A stretch of DNA of 64,000 nt from Companilactobacillus zhongbaensis (GTDB lineage Bacteria; Bacillota; Bacilli; Lactobacillales; Lactobacillaceae). Under the pieces are notes generated by a model that saw only the letters and a list, made by a program, of their open reading frames with translations, was not told the origin of the DNA and searched no databases. The position numbers and the translations under genes were made by a program. The stretch spans positions 1-64,000 of the forward strand of contig NZ_RHOM01000003.1 of NCBI RefSeq assembly GCF_003946515.1, written 5' to 3'. Shown piece by piece: positions 35,886-44,445 of the stretch (the first letter of the stretch is position 1; the number at the start of each line of letters is the position of its first letter).

Positions 35886-36653
35886 ATGTCCCATATGAAG
35901 AAAATAACCCCGCTCCTAGTTTTACTACTGATTCCACTAGCAATCAGTGCCTGTTCTACCCAATCGCAATCCGAAAATTCCGCATCCAAATCAGAAACCA
36001 CAATCGTAAATAAACCCGAACAGACTGTGTCTGACAACGAAATTCAACAGAACAAGCAGAAGTGGGAAAAGGAAACTGGATCACTAAAAGTAGTCCACGA
36101 CAAAGTTTCCGTTTCTGATTATGCAACCTTCCCCGAAGACCTACAAAGTCTAAAGAAAAACAACGACTACGTAATAAGTGGTACAGTCATAAATCTCCAA
36201 AAAATGACCGACCACAACGAAACCGCCATGACCAAAGCCACAATTCTAGTAACCAGAGTAATCAAGGGAAATGAAAAACTAGAACAACACAAAATCAAAG
36301 TAACCTTCAGCGGAGGCGTAACCAAAAACGCCAAAAACAAAAAAGTCTACGTCCAAAAATCAGCTGTACCGATCCCAGCAATAGGCTCAAAAATCATCAC
36401 CGGAGTAAACGCCAAAAGCGCCGATGACGCCGACAAAAAAGAAGCCGAATACCTAAAAGAAAACGGCCTAGACGGATCAGACTACTTCGAAATTTCAGTA
36501 CCAGAATACAACATCTGGATCAAATCAGAACACGGCGAAAAGTACCACCTAAACAACCAAACACTAACAGGTAAAAAAGCCACAGACAAAAACAAAAAGT
36601 ACGCCAAAGAATTAAAGAAACTAACACAGCAACTAAACAACAATTACAACTAA
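35886..36653 (+). CDS. Hypothetical lipoprotein
   Basis: 255 residues beginning MSHMKKITPLLVLLLIPLAI, with lipobox ISAC (Cys near 24) and a Ser/Glu-rich linker. The remainder has a β-rich pattern (DYVISGTVINLQKM, KATILVTRVIKGNEKLEQHK, IKVTFSGGV), suggesting an OB- or immunoglobulin-like fold; no family is recognised. Third codon positions become almost all A or C in the second half (43 of 60 bases A+C at 36301-36360), in line with repeat copy C downstream. ATG 35895 is an alternative start. Confidence 0.7.
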   Translation: MSHMKKITPLLVLLLIPLAISACSTQSQSENSASKSETTIVNKPEQTVSDNEIQQNKQKWEKETGSLKVVHDKVSVSDYATFPEDLQSLKKNNDYVISGTVINLQKMTDHNETAMTKATILVTRVIKGNEKLEQHKIKVTFSGGVTKNAKNKKVYVQKSAVPIPAIGSKIITGVNAKSADDADKKEAEYLKENGLDGSDYFEISVPEYNIWIKSEHGEKYHLNNQTLTGKKATDKNKKYAKELKKLTQQLNNNYN

Positions 36654-36702
36654 GTAGACGAATAAAGTAGTTAAAACAGAAACAATATATACACATATAA
36701 AG

Positions 36703-36760
36703 AAAAAAGCCTGAAATTACAAGAATGGAAAATACATTCAAAATAATTTCAGGCTTTTTT
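36703..36760. terminator. Terminator of the lipoprotein gene
   Basis: AAAAAAGCCTGAAATTA and TAATTTCAGGCTTTTTT form a perfect 17-bp stem around a long loop. Confidence 0.85.
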
Positions 36761-36765
36761 AACAC

Positions 36766-36838
36766 CGCGATTTCACAGCGACGAAGGAGCAAGTGAAGAG
36801 CCAGAAAGAGAAGAAAAGAAAATAGCAACCGATGATGA
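36766..36838 (+). repeat. Upstream module of repeat copy C
   Basis: GCGATTTCAC-AGCGACGAAGGAGC-AAGTGAA forms a small hairpin whose loop resembles the first inner hairpin of the cloverleaf of copies C and E. AAATAGCAACCGATGAT follows. The same order of blocks occurs upstream of copies A and G. Confidence 0.72.
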
Positions 36839-36982
36839 CCACAAAACAAAATAAACAAGATAGAAAGAGCAACCAACCTCGTAAGAAGGAAAAAAGAAAT
36901 AGAAACAACCACCAAATCCAAAACATGTTTGTAGAAAAAAGATAAGTACCGTACCCAAACCCAAAAATATTGATTGTACCAC

Positions 36983-37170
36983 CCTAGGTTCTGTGGGAGG
37001 GTGGAGGGAATTCGACCGTCAGCCATGAAATTCCACTTAGCGACGAAGGAGCTTAGTGGAAGGCCCAGCTGTGAGATGTCCGGGTGAACTTCCCGGATAG
37101 CTCAGAGTGGTGCCCATGGCGTTCCACGGTCGCAATTCCCGGAACCCTCCCACAGAACCGACAGTGAACC
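36983..37170 (+). repeat. Cloverleaf repeat, copy C (outer type I, inner type beta)
   Basis: Edges CCTAGGTTCTG and CGACAGTGAACC. Outer stem GGTTCTGTGGGAGGG pairs perfectly with CCCTCCCACAGAACC. Inner hairpins TTCCACTTAGC-gacgaagga-GCTTAGTGGAA and GAGATGTCCGGG-tgaactt-CCCGGATAGCTC. CCATG/CATGG closes the branch point; CAG and CGTTCC are intact. Confidence 0.92.
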
Positions 37171-37206
37171 ACCACCAAAACAACCAGCCCAAACAAAAAC
37201 AAACAC

Positions 37207-37236
37207 AAAAAAAGAAGCAACCAAAACGGCTACTTC
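37207..37236 (-). terminator. Terminator of the arabinose operon
   Basis: On the minus strand GAAGTAGCC-gtttt-GGTTGCTTC followed by T7, 18 bp after the araA stop. Confidence 0.8.
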
Positions 37237-37253
37237 AATTAAAAATCTAAATC

Positions 37254-38678
37254 CTATTGAATATCAACAAAAGTCAAACCAAACATCTTGCTCAAATCTG
37301 TCAACTGCTCAGAATCAACAACAAATGACAAGACAGTATGGTGGCCACCACCAGCAGTGATCCAAGCCTCGGCGCCTTTCTTCCAGCCCATCTTAGGAGT
37401 CCATAATTGCTTAGCAATTGGCAAATGTGGAGTTTCCTTTTCAGGTTTGTTACCAGTAACGTCATATGAGATCAACTTGAACTCATCACCGAAGTCAGCC
37501 ATTGTAACGTCAACAGCGTCACCTTCTGAACCAGTAAATACTAGACGTGCAGGGTCATCTTTACCACCGATGTCTAATGGGTGAACTTCAACACGAGGTT
37601 TTGTTGAAGCGATTGTTGGGTCAACTTCAAGCATATGTGAACCAAGAATTGCTTCGTGACCTTTTCTTAGATCCAATGTGTAGTCTTCCATGAATCCTGT
37701 TAGCTTGTTGTGAGCAATGATCTTCATCAAACGGTCAAGAGCAGCTGTCTTCCAGTCACCTTCACCAGCGAATCCGTATCCTTCAGCATTTAGCATTTGT
37801 ACTGCCAAACCAGGTAGTTGGTCTAAGCCAGCTAAGTCTTCGAAGTTTGTTGTGAATGCTGAGTATCCACGGTCGTCCATGAATTTCTTAAGTGCGAAGT
37901 ATTCACGGATTTGATACTTAGTACTCTTTTCAAATTTTTCGTCGCCGTTGTCACCAGGAACGAAGTCATATTCTTTTTGTAGTTCTGCATATTTAGCATC
38001 GATGTCTGCATCTGAAACAGCGTTAACTTCTTCAACTAAGTCAGCAACACCCCAGTAGTCAACTGTCCAACCAAATTTGATTTGTGCTTCGATCTTATCA
38101 CCATCTGTAACAGCAACGTTTCTCATCTTGTCAGCGAATGTAACAACTTTAATACCAAATGATTCGTTGTAACCTACGGCAACATCCATCCACTTAGCAA
38201 TTTGTTTTTGAATATCTTCGTCACCCCAGTAACCTGAGATAACCTTGTTGTCTTTACGTAGACGAGCATTGATAAATCCGTATTCACGGTCACCATGAGC
38301 TGATTGGTTCAAGTTCATGTAGTCAAAGTCGATTGTGTCGTAAGGAATGTAGTTAAGTTTTTGTGTAGCTAAGTGAAGCAATGGTTTTTGAAGTAATTTT
38401 GTACCACGGATCCAGTTCTTAGCAGGTGAGAATGTGTGCATCCAAGTAATAACACCGGCAACGTTGTCGTCGTAGTTAGCATCTTTCATAACTTTTGTGA
38501 TGTTATCAGCTGTTGTAGCAACTAACTTGAATTTAACTGGATAAGGTAAGTTGTTTGACTTGTTTAAACCATCAACGATTTCTTGTGCATCTTTTTCTAC
38601 GGCTTGCAAAGCTTCTGGACCGTATAAGAATTGACTTCCTGTAATAAACCAAAATTCATAATCTTTAATTTTTTCCAT
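37254..38678 (-). CDS. araA: L-arabinose isomerase
   Basis: 474 residues, full length. Converts L-arabinose to L-ribulose with Mn2+. Metal ligands: Glu in [15 protein letters not shown] and FMEDYTLDL, His in [11 protein letters not shown] and PLDIGG region. [18 protein letters not shown] is the typical start. Last gene of the araP-B-D-A operon. The 3' 100 bp is A+C-rich on the plus strand (42 of 60 at 37261-37320), dropping to 29 of 60 at 38161-38220. Confidence 0.97.
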   Translation of the reverse strand: MEKIKDYEFWFITGSQFLYGPEALQAVEKDAQEIVDGLNKSNNLPYPVKFKLVATTADNITKVMKDANYDDNVAGVITWMHTFSPAKNWIRGTKLLQKPLLHLATQKLNYIPYDTIDFDYMNLNQSAHGDREYGFINARLRKDNKVISGYWGDEDIQKQIAKWMDVAVGYNESFGIKVVTFADKMRNVAVTDGDKIEAQIKFGWTVDYWGVADLVEEVNAVSDADIDAKYAELQKEYDFVPGDNGDEKFEKSTKYQIREYFALKKFMDDRGYSAFTTNFEDLAGLDQLPGLAVQMLNAEGYGFAGEGDWKTAALDRLMKIIAHNKLTGFMEDYTLDLRKGHEAILGSHMLEVDPTIASTKPRVEVHPLDIGGKDDPARLVFTGSEGDAVDVTMADFGDEFKLISYDVTGNKPEKETPHLPIAKQLWTPKMGWKKGAEAWITAGGGHHTVLSFVVDSEQLTDLSKMFGLTFVDIQ

Positions 38679-38702
38679 GATAGATTCTCCTCGATTTTTG
38701 TA

Positions 38703-39431
38703 TTATGCACGTTCGGCATGTTCTTTAGATTTGGCATTATTTTGACCGTAATAAGCATTCTTACCATGCTTACGGTAATAATGTTTGTCTAACAAATACT
38801 GTGGTACACGAACGTTATCGCGTGTTAGTTGCAAGGCGTGATAACTGATTTCTGAAGCAACTTCAAGAACTTTAGCATTGTAAACTGCCTTGTCCGGAGT
38901 AGCACCCCATGTGAATGGACCATGTTGATTAACTAAAACAGCTGGGACTGCTTCTTCGTCAATGCCACGTTCTTTGAAAGTTTTAACGATAACTTTTCCG
39001 GTATTTTCTTCGTAAGCTTCTTCGATCTCTTCTTTTGTCAAAGGATCTGAAACCGGTACGTCACCGTAAAAAGTATCGGCATGAGTAGTACTTGCTGCTG
39101 GAACGTCCATTCCGGCAGAAGCAAATGAAACTGCCCATGGTGAATGAGTATGCACGATCCCACCGATATTTTTGAATTCGTTGTAGAGAACTGTATGTGT
39201 TGGTGTGTCACTTGAAGGGTTCATGTTTCCTTCAACAACTTCACCATCCAAATTTACAACGACCATATCTTCAGGCTTGAGTGATCCGTATTCCACACCG
39301 GATGGTTTGATAACGTACAAACCTTTATCACGATCGATTCCGGATACGTTACCCCATGTGAAGGTAACTAAGTCTAATTCTGGTAGGCGCATGTTTGCGT
39401 CATAAACTTCTGTTTTTAATTTTTCTAACAT
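38703..39431 (-). CDS. araD: L-ribulose-5-phosphate 4-epimerase
   Basis: 242 residues of the class II aldolase fold. Zinc ligands in THTHSPWAVSFASAGMDV-like segment (GGIVHTHSPWAVSFA) and HGPFTWG, plus SSDTPTH. It yields D-xylulose 5-phosphate for the phosphoketolase or pentose phosphate pathway. It lies between araB (11 bp) and araA (24 bp). Confidence 0.96.
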   Translation of the reverse strand: MLEKLKTEVYDANMRLPELDLVTFTWGNVSGIDRDKGLYVIKPSGVEYGSLKPEDMVVVNLDGEVVEGNMNPSSDTPTHTVLYNEFKNIGGIVHTHSPWAVSFASAGMDVPAASTTHADTFYGDVPVSDPLTKEEIEEAYEENTGKVIVKTFKERGIDEEAVPAVLVNQHGPFTWGATPDKAVYNAKVLEVASEISYHALQLTRDNVRVPQYLLDKHYYRKHGKNAYYGQNNAKSKEHAERA

Positions 39432-39442
39432 GTTCTATCCTC

Positions 39443-41044
39443 TTAATCTAAAATTGCATCTCCAGCTGAAGCTTCAACTGGAAGTCCATCAACATACTTT
39501 TTAGTGTATTCTTCATAACCCTTAACACCCTCAGGTTCTGGGCTCAAAGTCATGCTTTCAGGATTTTGGAAAACATTGTGATCTAAGTAATCATCAAGTG
39601 TTTGTCCATTGTTATCAGCTGAATACATGGCCAAGACTGCCATTCCCCATGGACCACCTTCACCGGCGTTTTCCATAACTGTGATAGGAATGTTCAAAGC
39701 GTTAGCTAAGACTTGTTGAGCCATAACTTGTGTTCTGAAGAGGCCACCTTGAGCGATCATGACATCCGTGTGGATGTGTTCTTCATTACTCAAAATATTC
39801 ATACCGATCTTAAGTGGAGCAAAGGCTGAATAAAGTTGCGTCAAGATGAAGTTTGGTAAGTTGAAATTACTGTTTGGTGTTCTAACGAATAAAGGACGAC
39901 CTGCTTGGATATCAGTAATATTTTCACCTGATTGGTAACTGTAGTTTACTAAGCCACCGGCGTTAGGATCAGCTCTAGTTGCTTCGAGGAACAAGGCTTC
40001 ATACAACTTATCTGCTGGTAAATTAACCCCTAATCTAGCAGCAAATTCGTTGAAGATGCCTGCCCAAGCGTTAATATCTGATGAACAGTTATTAACGTGA
40101 ACCATGGCAACTGGTGAGCCATCTGGTGTCATAACAATATCGATATCGCGGTGAACATTTTTCAAAGGTTTTTCCAAAACTACCATTGAAAAAGCAGATG
40201 TTCCGACAGAAATGTTACCAGTACGTTTTCTGACACTGTTAGTACCAACCATTCCAGTTCCCGCGTCCCCTTCTGGGGGAGCGACTACTGAACCGGCTTC
40301 AAGGTTACCCTTTGGATCTAACAATTTAGCACCTTCAGCTGAAAGTTTGCCAGCAACTTCACCGGCTTTTTCAACGTCAGGCAAGATGTCTTTGATGTTC
40401 CATGAATAAGGTTTGACCTTATCCAAGTTAGCGAACTTAGTTAACATCTCTTCTGAATAAGTTCCAGTTTTCTCATCGATTGGGAATGCTCCGGAAGCAT
40501 CACCGATACCAAGAACTTTGGCACCTGATAACTTCCAAGTTACATATCCAGCAAGCGTTGTGATGAAGTCGATGTCTTTAACATGATCTTCGTCATTTAA
40601 GATTGCTTGATACAAGTGAGCTACACACCATCTTTGAGGAATGTTGAAGTCAAATTCCTTAGTCAATGCATCTGCTGCATCGGCCGTGATGTTATTTCTC
40701 CAAGTTCTAAACGGAACTAGTAATTCATCATTTTTATCAAAAGCTAAGTATCCGTGCATCATGGCACTAATACCGATCGAATTGATTTTTTTCAATGGTT
40801 GGTGATATTTGCTTTGTACTTCAGCAGCCATTTGTGAGTAACTCGTTTGGATTCCTTCCCAAACTTGTTCGATTGGATAAGTCCAGATTCCATTATCGAA
40901 TTTGTTTTCCCAAACGTAGCTACCAGAAGCAACTGTCTTGAAGTCTTTGGTAACTAAAACTGATTTGATCCGTGTTGAACCTAATTCAATTCCTAGAGAT
41001 ACTTGACCTTCTTCAATTGCTTTAGATATTTCGACTAAATTCAT
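39443..41044 (-). CDS. araB: L-ribulokinase
   Basis: 533 residues, FGGY carbohydrate kinase family; phosphorylates L-ribulose. SLGIELGSTRIKSVLV is the N-terminal ATP loop, GDAGTGMVGTNSV and VSVGTSAFSMV the second phosphate motifs, and GGLFRTQVMAQQVLANAL near the C-terminus. Second gene of the operon, 22 bp after the transporter gene. Confidence 0.95.
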   Translation of the reverse strand: MNLVEISKAIEEGQVSLGIELGSTRIKSVLVTKDFKTVASGSYVWENKFDNGIWTYPIEQVWEGIQTSYSQMAAEVQSKYHQPLKKINSIGISAMMHGYLAFDKNDELLVPFRTWRNNITADAADALTKEFDFNIPQRWCVAHLYQAILNDEDHVKDIDFITTLAGYVTWKLSGAKVLGIGDASGAFPIDEKTGTYSEEMLTKFANLDKVKPYSWNIKDILPDVEKAGEVAGKLSAEGAKLLDPKGNLEAGSVVAPPEGDAGTGMVGTNSVRKRTGNISVGTSAFSMVVLEKPLKNVHRDIDIVMTPDGSPVAMVHVNNCSSDINAWAGIFNEFAARLGVNLPADKLYEALFLEATRADPNAGGLVNYSYQSGENITDIQAGRPLFVRTPNSNFNLPNFILTQLYSAFAPLKIGMNILSNEEHIHTDVMIAQGGLFRTQVMAQQVLANALNIPITVMENAGEGGPWGMAVLAMYSADNNGQTLDDYLDHNVFQNPESMTLSPEPEGVKGYEEYTKKYVDGLPVEASAGDAILD

Positions 41045-41066
41045 TGAAATCTCTCCGTTTCAATTA

Positions 41067-42479
41067 TTAATTCTCAACTGAAGTTTCTTCAGCTGCTTTT
41101 TTTGCGTGGTGATGTTTGATTCCTTGTTCTTCGATTTCTTCAAGTGTGTGACCTTTTGTTTCAGGGACACGAGTTCTAATGAAGACTACACCTAAGATAC
41201 AGATGATACCGAAGATAGCGAATACGGCTTCTTGTGACATGTTGGCTGTCATGATTGGGAACAAAAGACCAACTAAGAATGAACCGATCCAGTTGAATGA
41301 TGAAGCGATACCTGAAGCACGTCCACGAATTGCTAGTGGGAAAATCTCACCAACGATAACCCATGTAAGTGGTGCCCAAGTAAATGAGTAAAAGGCAACA
41401 TAGATCGATAAGAAAACAACGATCATCATAGGACTCATGTTAGGAATAACTTTGTTCAAGATTGCTGGCAAGATGAATGATAATCCCATCACTGTTCCAC
41501 CAAGTGTAAGCAATGAACGACGGTTGAACTTATCAGCAATAAGTAAGAACAAGAGTGAACCTAGAACTAACAAGATACCTTGAATGATTGGCCACATAAG
41601 AGCTGAACTAGCAGCATTACCAGTAGCCTTTTCCACGATCAATGGAATGTAGTAGAAAATTGCGTTAGCACCTTGGAATTGTTGGAAAGCAGCAACTCCG
41701 ACACCGGCGATAACTAAGTAACGATATTTACCAGTGAATAAAGTACTCATTGAAGTATTCTTAGCAACCTTAGTTTCATCTTGGGCTGTTTCTTGAATAG
41801 TCTTCAATTCATCTTCAATTTCGTCTTCTTTACGGATGAATGATAAAACTTGTTTAGCTTCGTCAAGCTTACCGTTCTTAACTAAGAAACGAGGTGATTC
41901 AGGAAGTTTCAAAACTCCTAAGAACAAGATTGCGGCTGGAACGGCAGCTAAGCCAAGCATTAATCTCCAAGCCATTTGTTCTGGAAGTCCTTTAAGTAAG
42001 AAGTCAACAATGTATGAAAGCAACATACCTGAAGTAATCATTGTTTGGTTGATTCCTGATAGACGACCTCTAAGTCTAGCAGGTGCCATTTCTGACATGT
42101 AAGCTGGAACTAAAGCTGAGGCAGCACCAACAGCTAGTCCTAAGAAAATACGTACGATGATCAAGTAATATTGTCCATCGTGTGGTGACAATCCAGAAAG
42201 GATCGAACCAATAACGAAGATAAGTGATGAAATTAAAATCATCTTTCTCCGTCCTAATTTATCTGACAAGTTTCCGGCAATGGCACCACCGAAAATTGCA
42301 CCGAACATAACAGCGGATGTGATCCATCCAACGACTCCCGCGCTATTTTGTAGGTCCCAATCGTGTTGCAAGAAAGGTAACGCCCCTGTCATAACACCGA
42401 TGTCATAACCAAATAAAATTCCACCAAATGATCCGAAAAAGTAAATAAAACCACTTGGGATCTTTTTAACTTTATCCAT
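41067..42479 (-). CDS. araP: Sugar:H+ symporter, probable arabinose transporter
   Basis: 470 residues and twelve hydrophobic segments of the major facilitator sugar porter group. Marks: GYDIGVMTGALPFLQ, SDKLGRRKMILIS (RXGRR loop), PAYMSEMAPARLRG, PESPRFLVKNGK, FQQFQGANAIFYYIP and PETKGHTLEEIE. GAGGAG lies eight bases before ATG 42479; the frame extends 8 codons upstream but covers that ribosome site. First gene of the ara operon, directly behind the AraR-controlled promoter. AraE-type is an equivalent name. Confidence 0.92.
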   Translation of the reverse strand: MDKVKKIPSGFIYFFGSFGGILFGYDIGVMTGALPFLQHDWDLQNSAGVVGWITSAVMFGAIFGGAIAGNLSDKLGRRKMILISSLIFVIGSILSGLSPHDGQYYLIIVRIFLGLAVGAASALVPAYMSEMAPARLRGRLSGINQTMITSGMLLSYIVDFLLKGLPEQMAWRLMLGLAAVPAAILFLGVLKLPESPRFLVKNGKLDEAKQVLSFIRKEDEIEDELKTIQETAQDETKVAKNTSMSTLFTGKYRYLVIAGVGVAAFQQFQGANAIFYYIPLIVEKATGNAASSALMWPIIQGILLVLGSLLFLLIADKFNRRSLLTLGGTVMGLSFILPAILNKVIPNMSPMMIVVFLSIYVAFYSFTWAPLTWVIVGEIFPLAIRGRASGIASSFNWIGSFLVGLLFPIMTANMSQEAVFAIFGIICILGVVFIRTRVPETKGHTLEEIEEQGIKHHHAKKAAEETSVEN

Positions 42480-42510
42480 CAGTTTTTCTCTCCTCAAAAG
42501 CATATTTATT

Positions 42511-42524
42511 TGAAAGCACTTTCA
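42511..42524. promoter_or_regulatory. cre site of the arabinose operon
   Basis: TGAAAGCACTTTCA differs from the perfect palindromic cre TGAAAGCGCTTTCA at one base. It lies between the -10 box and araP, a roadblock position for CcpA. Confidence 0.75.
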
Positions 42525-42537
42525 AAAGCTCAAAAAC

Positions 42538-42566
42538 ATCATAAAACATTTATACGTATAAATCAA
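42538..42566 (-). promoter_or_regulatory. Promoter of the arabinose operon
   Basis: Minus strand: TTGATT (42566-42561), 17-base spacer, TATGAT (42543-42538). The AraR operator covers part of the -35 box and the spacer. Confidence 0.8.
42548..42563. promoter_or_regulatory. AraR operator
   Basis: ATTTATACGTATAAAT is a perfect 16-bp palindrome and differs from the B. subtilis AraR box ATTTGTACGTACAAAT, as I know it, by two symmetric changes. It overlaps the promoter, so AraR without arabinose would exclude RNA polymerase. Confidence 0.88.
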
Positions 42567-42610
42567 GATACTTTTTTCACTAATAGAATAGTTATTCGGA
42601 TGAATTTTAA

Positions 42611-42624
42611 TGTAAACGCTTGAT
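42611..42624. promoter_or_regulatory. Possible second cre-like site
   Basis: TGTAAACGCTTGAT fits the cre consensus except for its 3' end and is followed by a second AAGCGCTT core. It is upstream of the -35 box. Weaker than the site at 42511. Confidence 0.4.
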
Positions 42625-42645
42625 TTAAGCGCTTTTTTGCGCACA

Positions 42646-42677
42646 AAAAAAGCCTGAAAAAATTTTTTTCAGACTTA
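42646..42677 (-). terminator. Terminator of araR
   Basis: AGCCTGAAAAAA and TTTTTTTCAGACT pair around a minimal loop, with T7 on the minus strand. 12 bp after the araR stop. Confidence 0.7.
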
Positions 42678-42689
42678 TTACCTAATAAC

Positions 42690-43769
42690 TTATTTAGTTG
42701 TGGTGGAATCACGCATGATCAATTCTGGGTCATAAACGATGTTGCCTTCAGGCTGTTTACCATCGATCAAATCAAACAACATCTTGGCAGCATCCCTACC
42801 CATTCGTTCCTTTGGATGTTCGACCGTACTGAGCTTTGGTGAGATGTATTTTGACAATTGGTAATTATCAAAGGCAATAACGGATACATCATCTGGAACC
42901 TTTAAATTCAACGATCTGATCAGGTCGATCACTTGAATTGCTAGCTGATCATTGTAGCAAACGATTGCTGTTGGACGATCTTCTCGCTTCAATATGGCAC
43001 TTAATCTAGTGAAGACTGAATGCATATTGTCTGATGATTGGAACATAACAATTTCACTTAAATAAGAGAATTGTTTATGTTGTTGATAGGAATTAACGTA
43101 CCCATTCATTCGGTGGACACCTTGATTATCATCGATCTTAAAGACACCTAAAATGCGTTCATGTCCTAGATCAAATAATGCGTCCGTAACAATCTTTCCT
43201 GCCTTCTTATCATCCATCTCTATATAAGGAAAATCGAGGTCTGGATAGTGCGAATTGAAGAATATTGTTGGTAATTGTGATTTTTTTAGTTTTTCATAGA
43301 CGTCTTTATTAGGATTACTGATAGCACTTTGCGTCGGTTCAATAATTAGACCGGATAAATTGCTGTCGAGCATCTTTTCGAGACTGGTCCGTTCTTTCTT
43401 GGGGTCGTTTTGCGTGTTGCTGATCAGGATGGAATAGCCTTTGGCTGAGATCAATCGATCGATCCCGGTGATGATATTAGGAAAAATATAGTCAGCAATA
43501 TGGGTCGTGATGACACCGATCTGTTTGCTTTCTATGTGTGATTCGGCTACTTGTTTTTGCCAGTCGTCGACGAACATTCCGCCACCTTGGATGGTGTAGA
43601 TATAGTTGGCTGTTTCTAGGTCGCTGATTGCTCTTCTGATTGTATAGCGGCTTACTTGGTATGTTTCCATCATTACTGATTCTGTTGGTAGTTTGTCGTT
43701 TATTTTGTAGAAGCCTGATAGTATTTTTTCTTTTAGGTCTTTTTCGACCATTTCGTATTTTGTTTCCAT
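42690..43769 (-). CDS. araR: Arabinose operon repressor AraR (GntR-LacI chimera)
   Basis: 359 residues. Residues 1-70 form a GntR winged helix (KILSGFYKINDKLPTESVMM, VSRYTIRRAISDLETANYI, GGGMFV); the rest is a LacI-type sugar-binding domain (GVITTHIADYIFPNIITG, SNTQNDPKKE, VDLIRSL, ending IMRDSTT). It should bind the palindrome in front of araP and be released by L-arabinose. Own terminator; it lies upstream of, and in the same direction as, the operon. Confidence 0.93.
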   Translation of the reverse strand: METKYEMVEKDLKEKILSGFYKINDKLPTESVMMETYQVSRYTIRRAISDLETANYIYTIQGGGMFVDDWQKQVAESHIESKQIGVITTHIADYIFPNIITGIDRLISAKGYSILISNTQNDPKKERTSLEKMLDSNLSGLIIEPTQSAISNPNKDVYEKLKKSQLPTIFFNSHYPDLDFPYIEMDDKKAGKIVTDALFDLGHERILGVFKIDDNQGVHRMNGYVNSYQQHKQFSYLSEIVMFQSSDNMHSVFTRLSAILKREDRPTAIVCYNDQLAIQVIDLIRSLNLKVPDDVSVIAFDNYQLSKYISPKLSTVEHPKERMGRDAAKMLFDLIDGKQPEGNIVYDPELIMRDSTTTK

Positions 43770-43905
43770 TTTGTTTTTCTCTGTTTTTTTTGGATTTGTT
43801 TGTTATTTGTTATTTTAGCATGAATTTTTGGTTGTTTGTGGCTTTTTTTGATATTTGTACGTATGAATTTTGGTTGTTTTTGTTGGTGGGGGTATTTTGG
43901 GTGGT

Positions 43906-44080
43906 GGTTCAATGCCGACTCCGGGGGCCGGGGATACACACACTGGAACGTACCCGACACGATTTTGAACCAATCGAGAAGTTCACTCGATTGTTTCAAA
44001 ACTCGGTCTTTCACTAGGCAATAAATTGCCAAGTGAAATTTGGGTACTGAGGTGTGTATCCCCGGCCCCCTCCGTCTAGA
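43906..44080 (-). repeat. Cloverleaf repeat, copy D (outer type II, inner type alpha)
   Basis: Minus-strand edges TCTAGACGG and CGGCATTGAACC. The outer stem GGGGGCCGGGGATACACAC pairs perfectly with GTGTGTATCCCCGGCCCCC. Inner hairpins TTTCACTTGGCAAT/ATTGCCTAGTGAAA and TTTTGAAACAATCGAG/CTCGATTGGTTCAAAA. The branch-point pair is TACCC/GGGTA where copies B and C have CCATG/CATGG. CTCAG and CGTTCCAG are intact. Confidence 0.9.
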
Positions 44081-44260
44081 TAGTACAAACATCTTTTTTT
44101 GTAGTTGGGAAGTAGGTGCTTCCTATTTTTTTTTGCACGATTTGTTCTGTTTGATCTCCTTGCTGCTTCTCGGTTCGCGGGACTGAAGCTCCGCTCATTT
44201 TGTTTCCTGACTTACCTTTTGGTGCAATCTTCTTTTGATTTGTTGGTTGGATAAGTGTTT
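44081..44260 (-). repeat. Upstream module of repeat copy D
   Basis: Reverse complement shares ordered blocks with 14085-14263 upstream of copy E, including GTCAGGAAACAAAATGAGCG, CCCGCGAACCGAGAAGCAG and GGAAGCACCTA.TTCCC. The two flanks are in the same orientation relative to their cloverleaves. Confidence 0.78.
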
Positions 44261-44286
44261 TTATGCTGCTTTGATGTTTTGCTTTT

Positions 44287-44400
44287 GCTTTCTTGCTCGC
44301 TTGCTCGTTTCTCGCAATCTTGCCCTGTTCTGTTATTTTTTGTTTTGCTCTCTTGCTTTCGCTTTCTTGCTCGTTCCTCGCAATCTTGCCTTGTTCTGTT
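44287..44400. repeat. Direct repeat of a T/G/C-rich 40-48 bp unit
   Basis: GCTTTCTTGCTCG, TTTCTCGCAATCTTGCC and TGTTCTGTT occur in order at 44287-44334 and again at 44361-44400 (period about 74 bp). On the minus strand this reads as GCGAG-rich runs like those before copies E and F. Confidence 0.7.
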
Positions 44401-44414
44401 CTTGATATTTTCAC

Positions 44415-44445
44415 ACGAAAAAAGACGCCCTATTGGCGTCTTTTT
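44415..44445 (-). terminator. Terminator of the LacI-family gene
   Basis: AAAAAGACGCC-ctatt-GGCGTCTTTTT, an 11-bp stem overlapping the stop codon of the gene. Confidence 0.85.

Noticed and set aside
36520-37026. 168-residue Phe/Leu-rich frame
   Set aside because: Antisense of the lipoprotein gene end and the A+C-rich flank of copy C; hydrophobicity follows from base composition.
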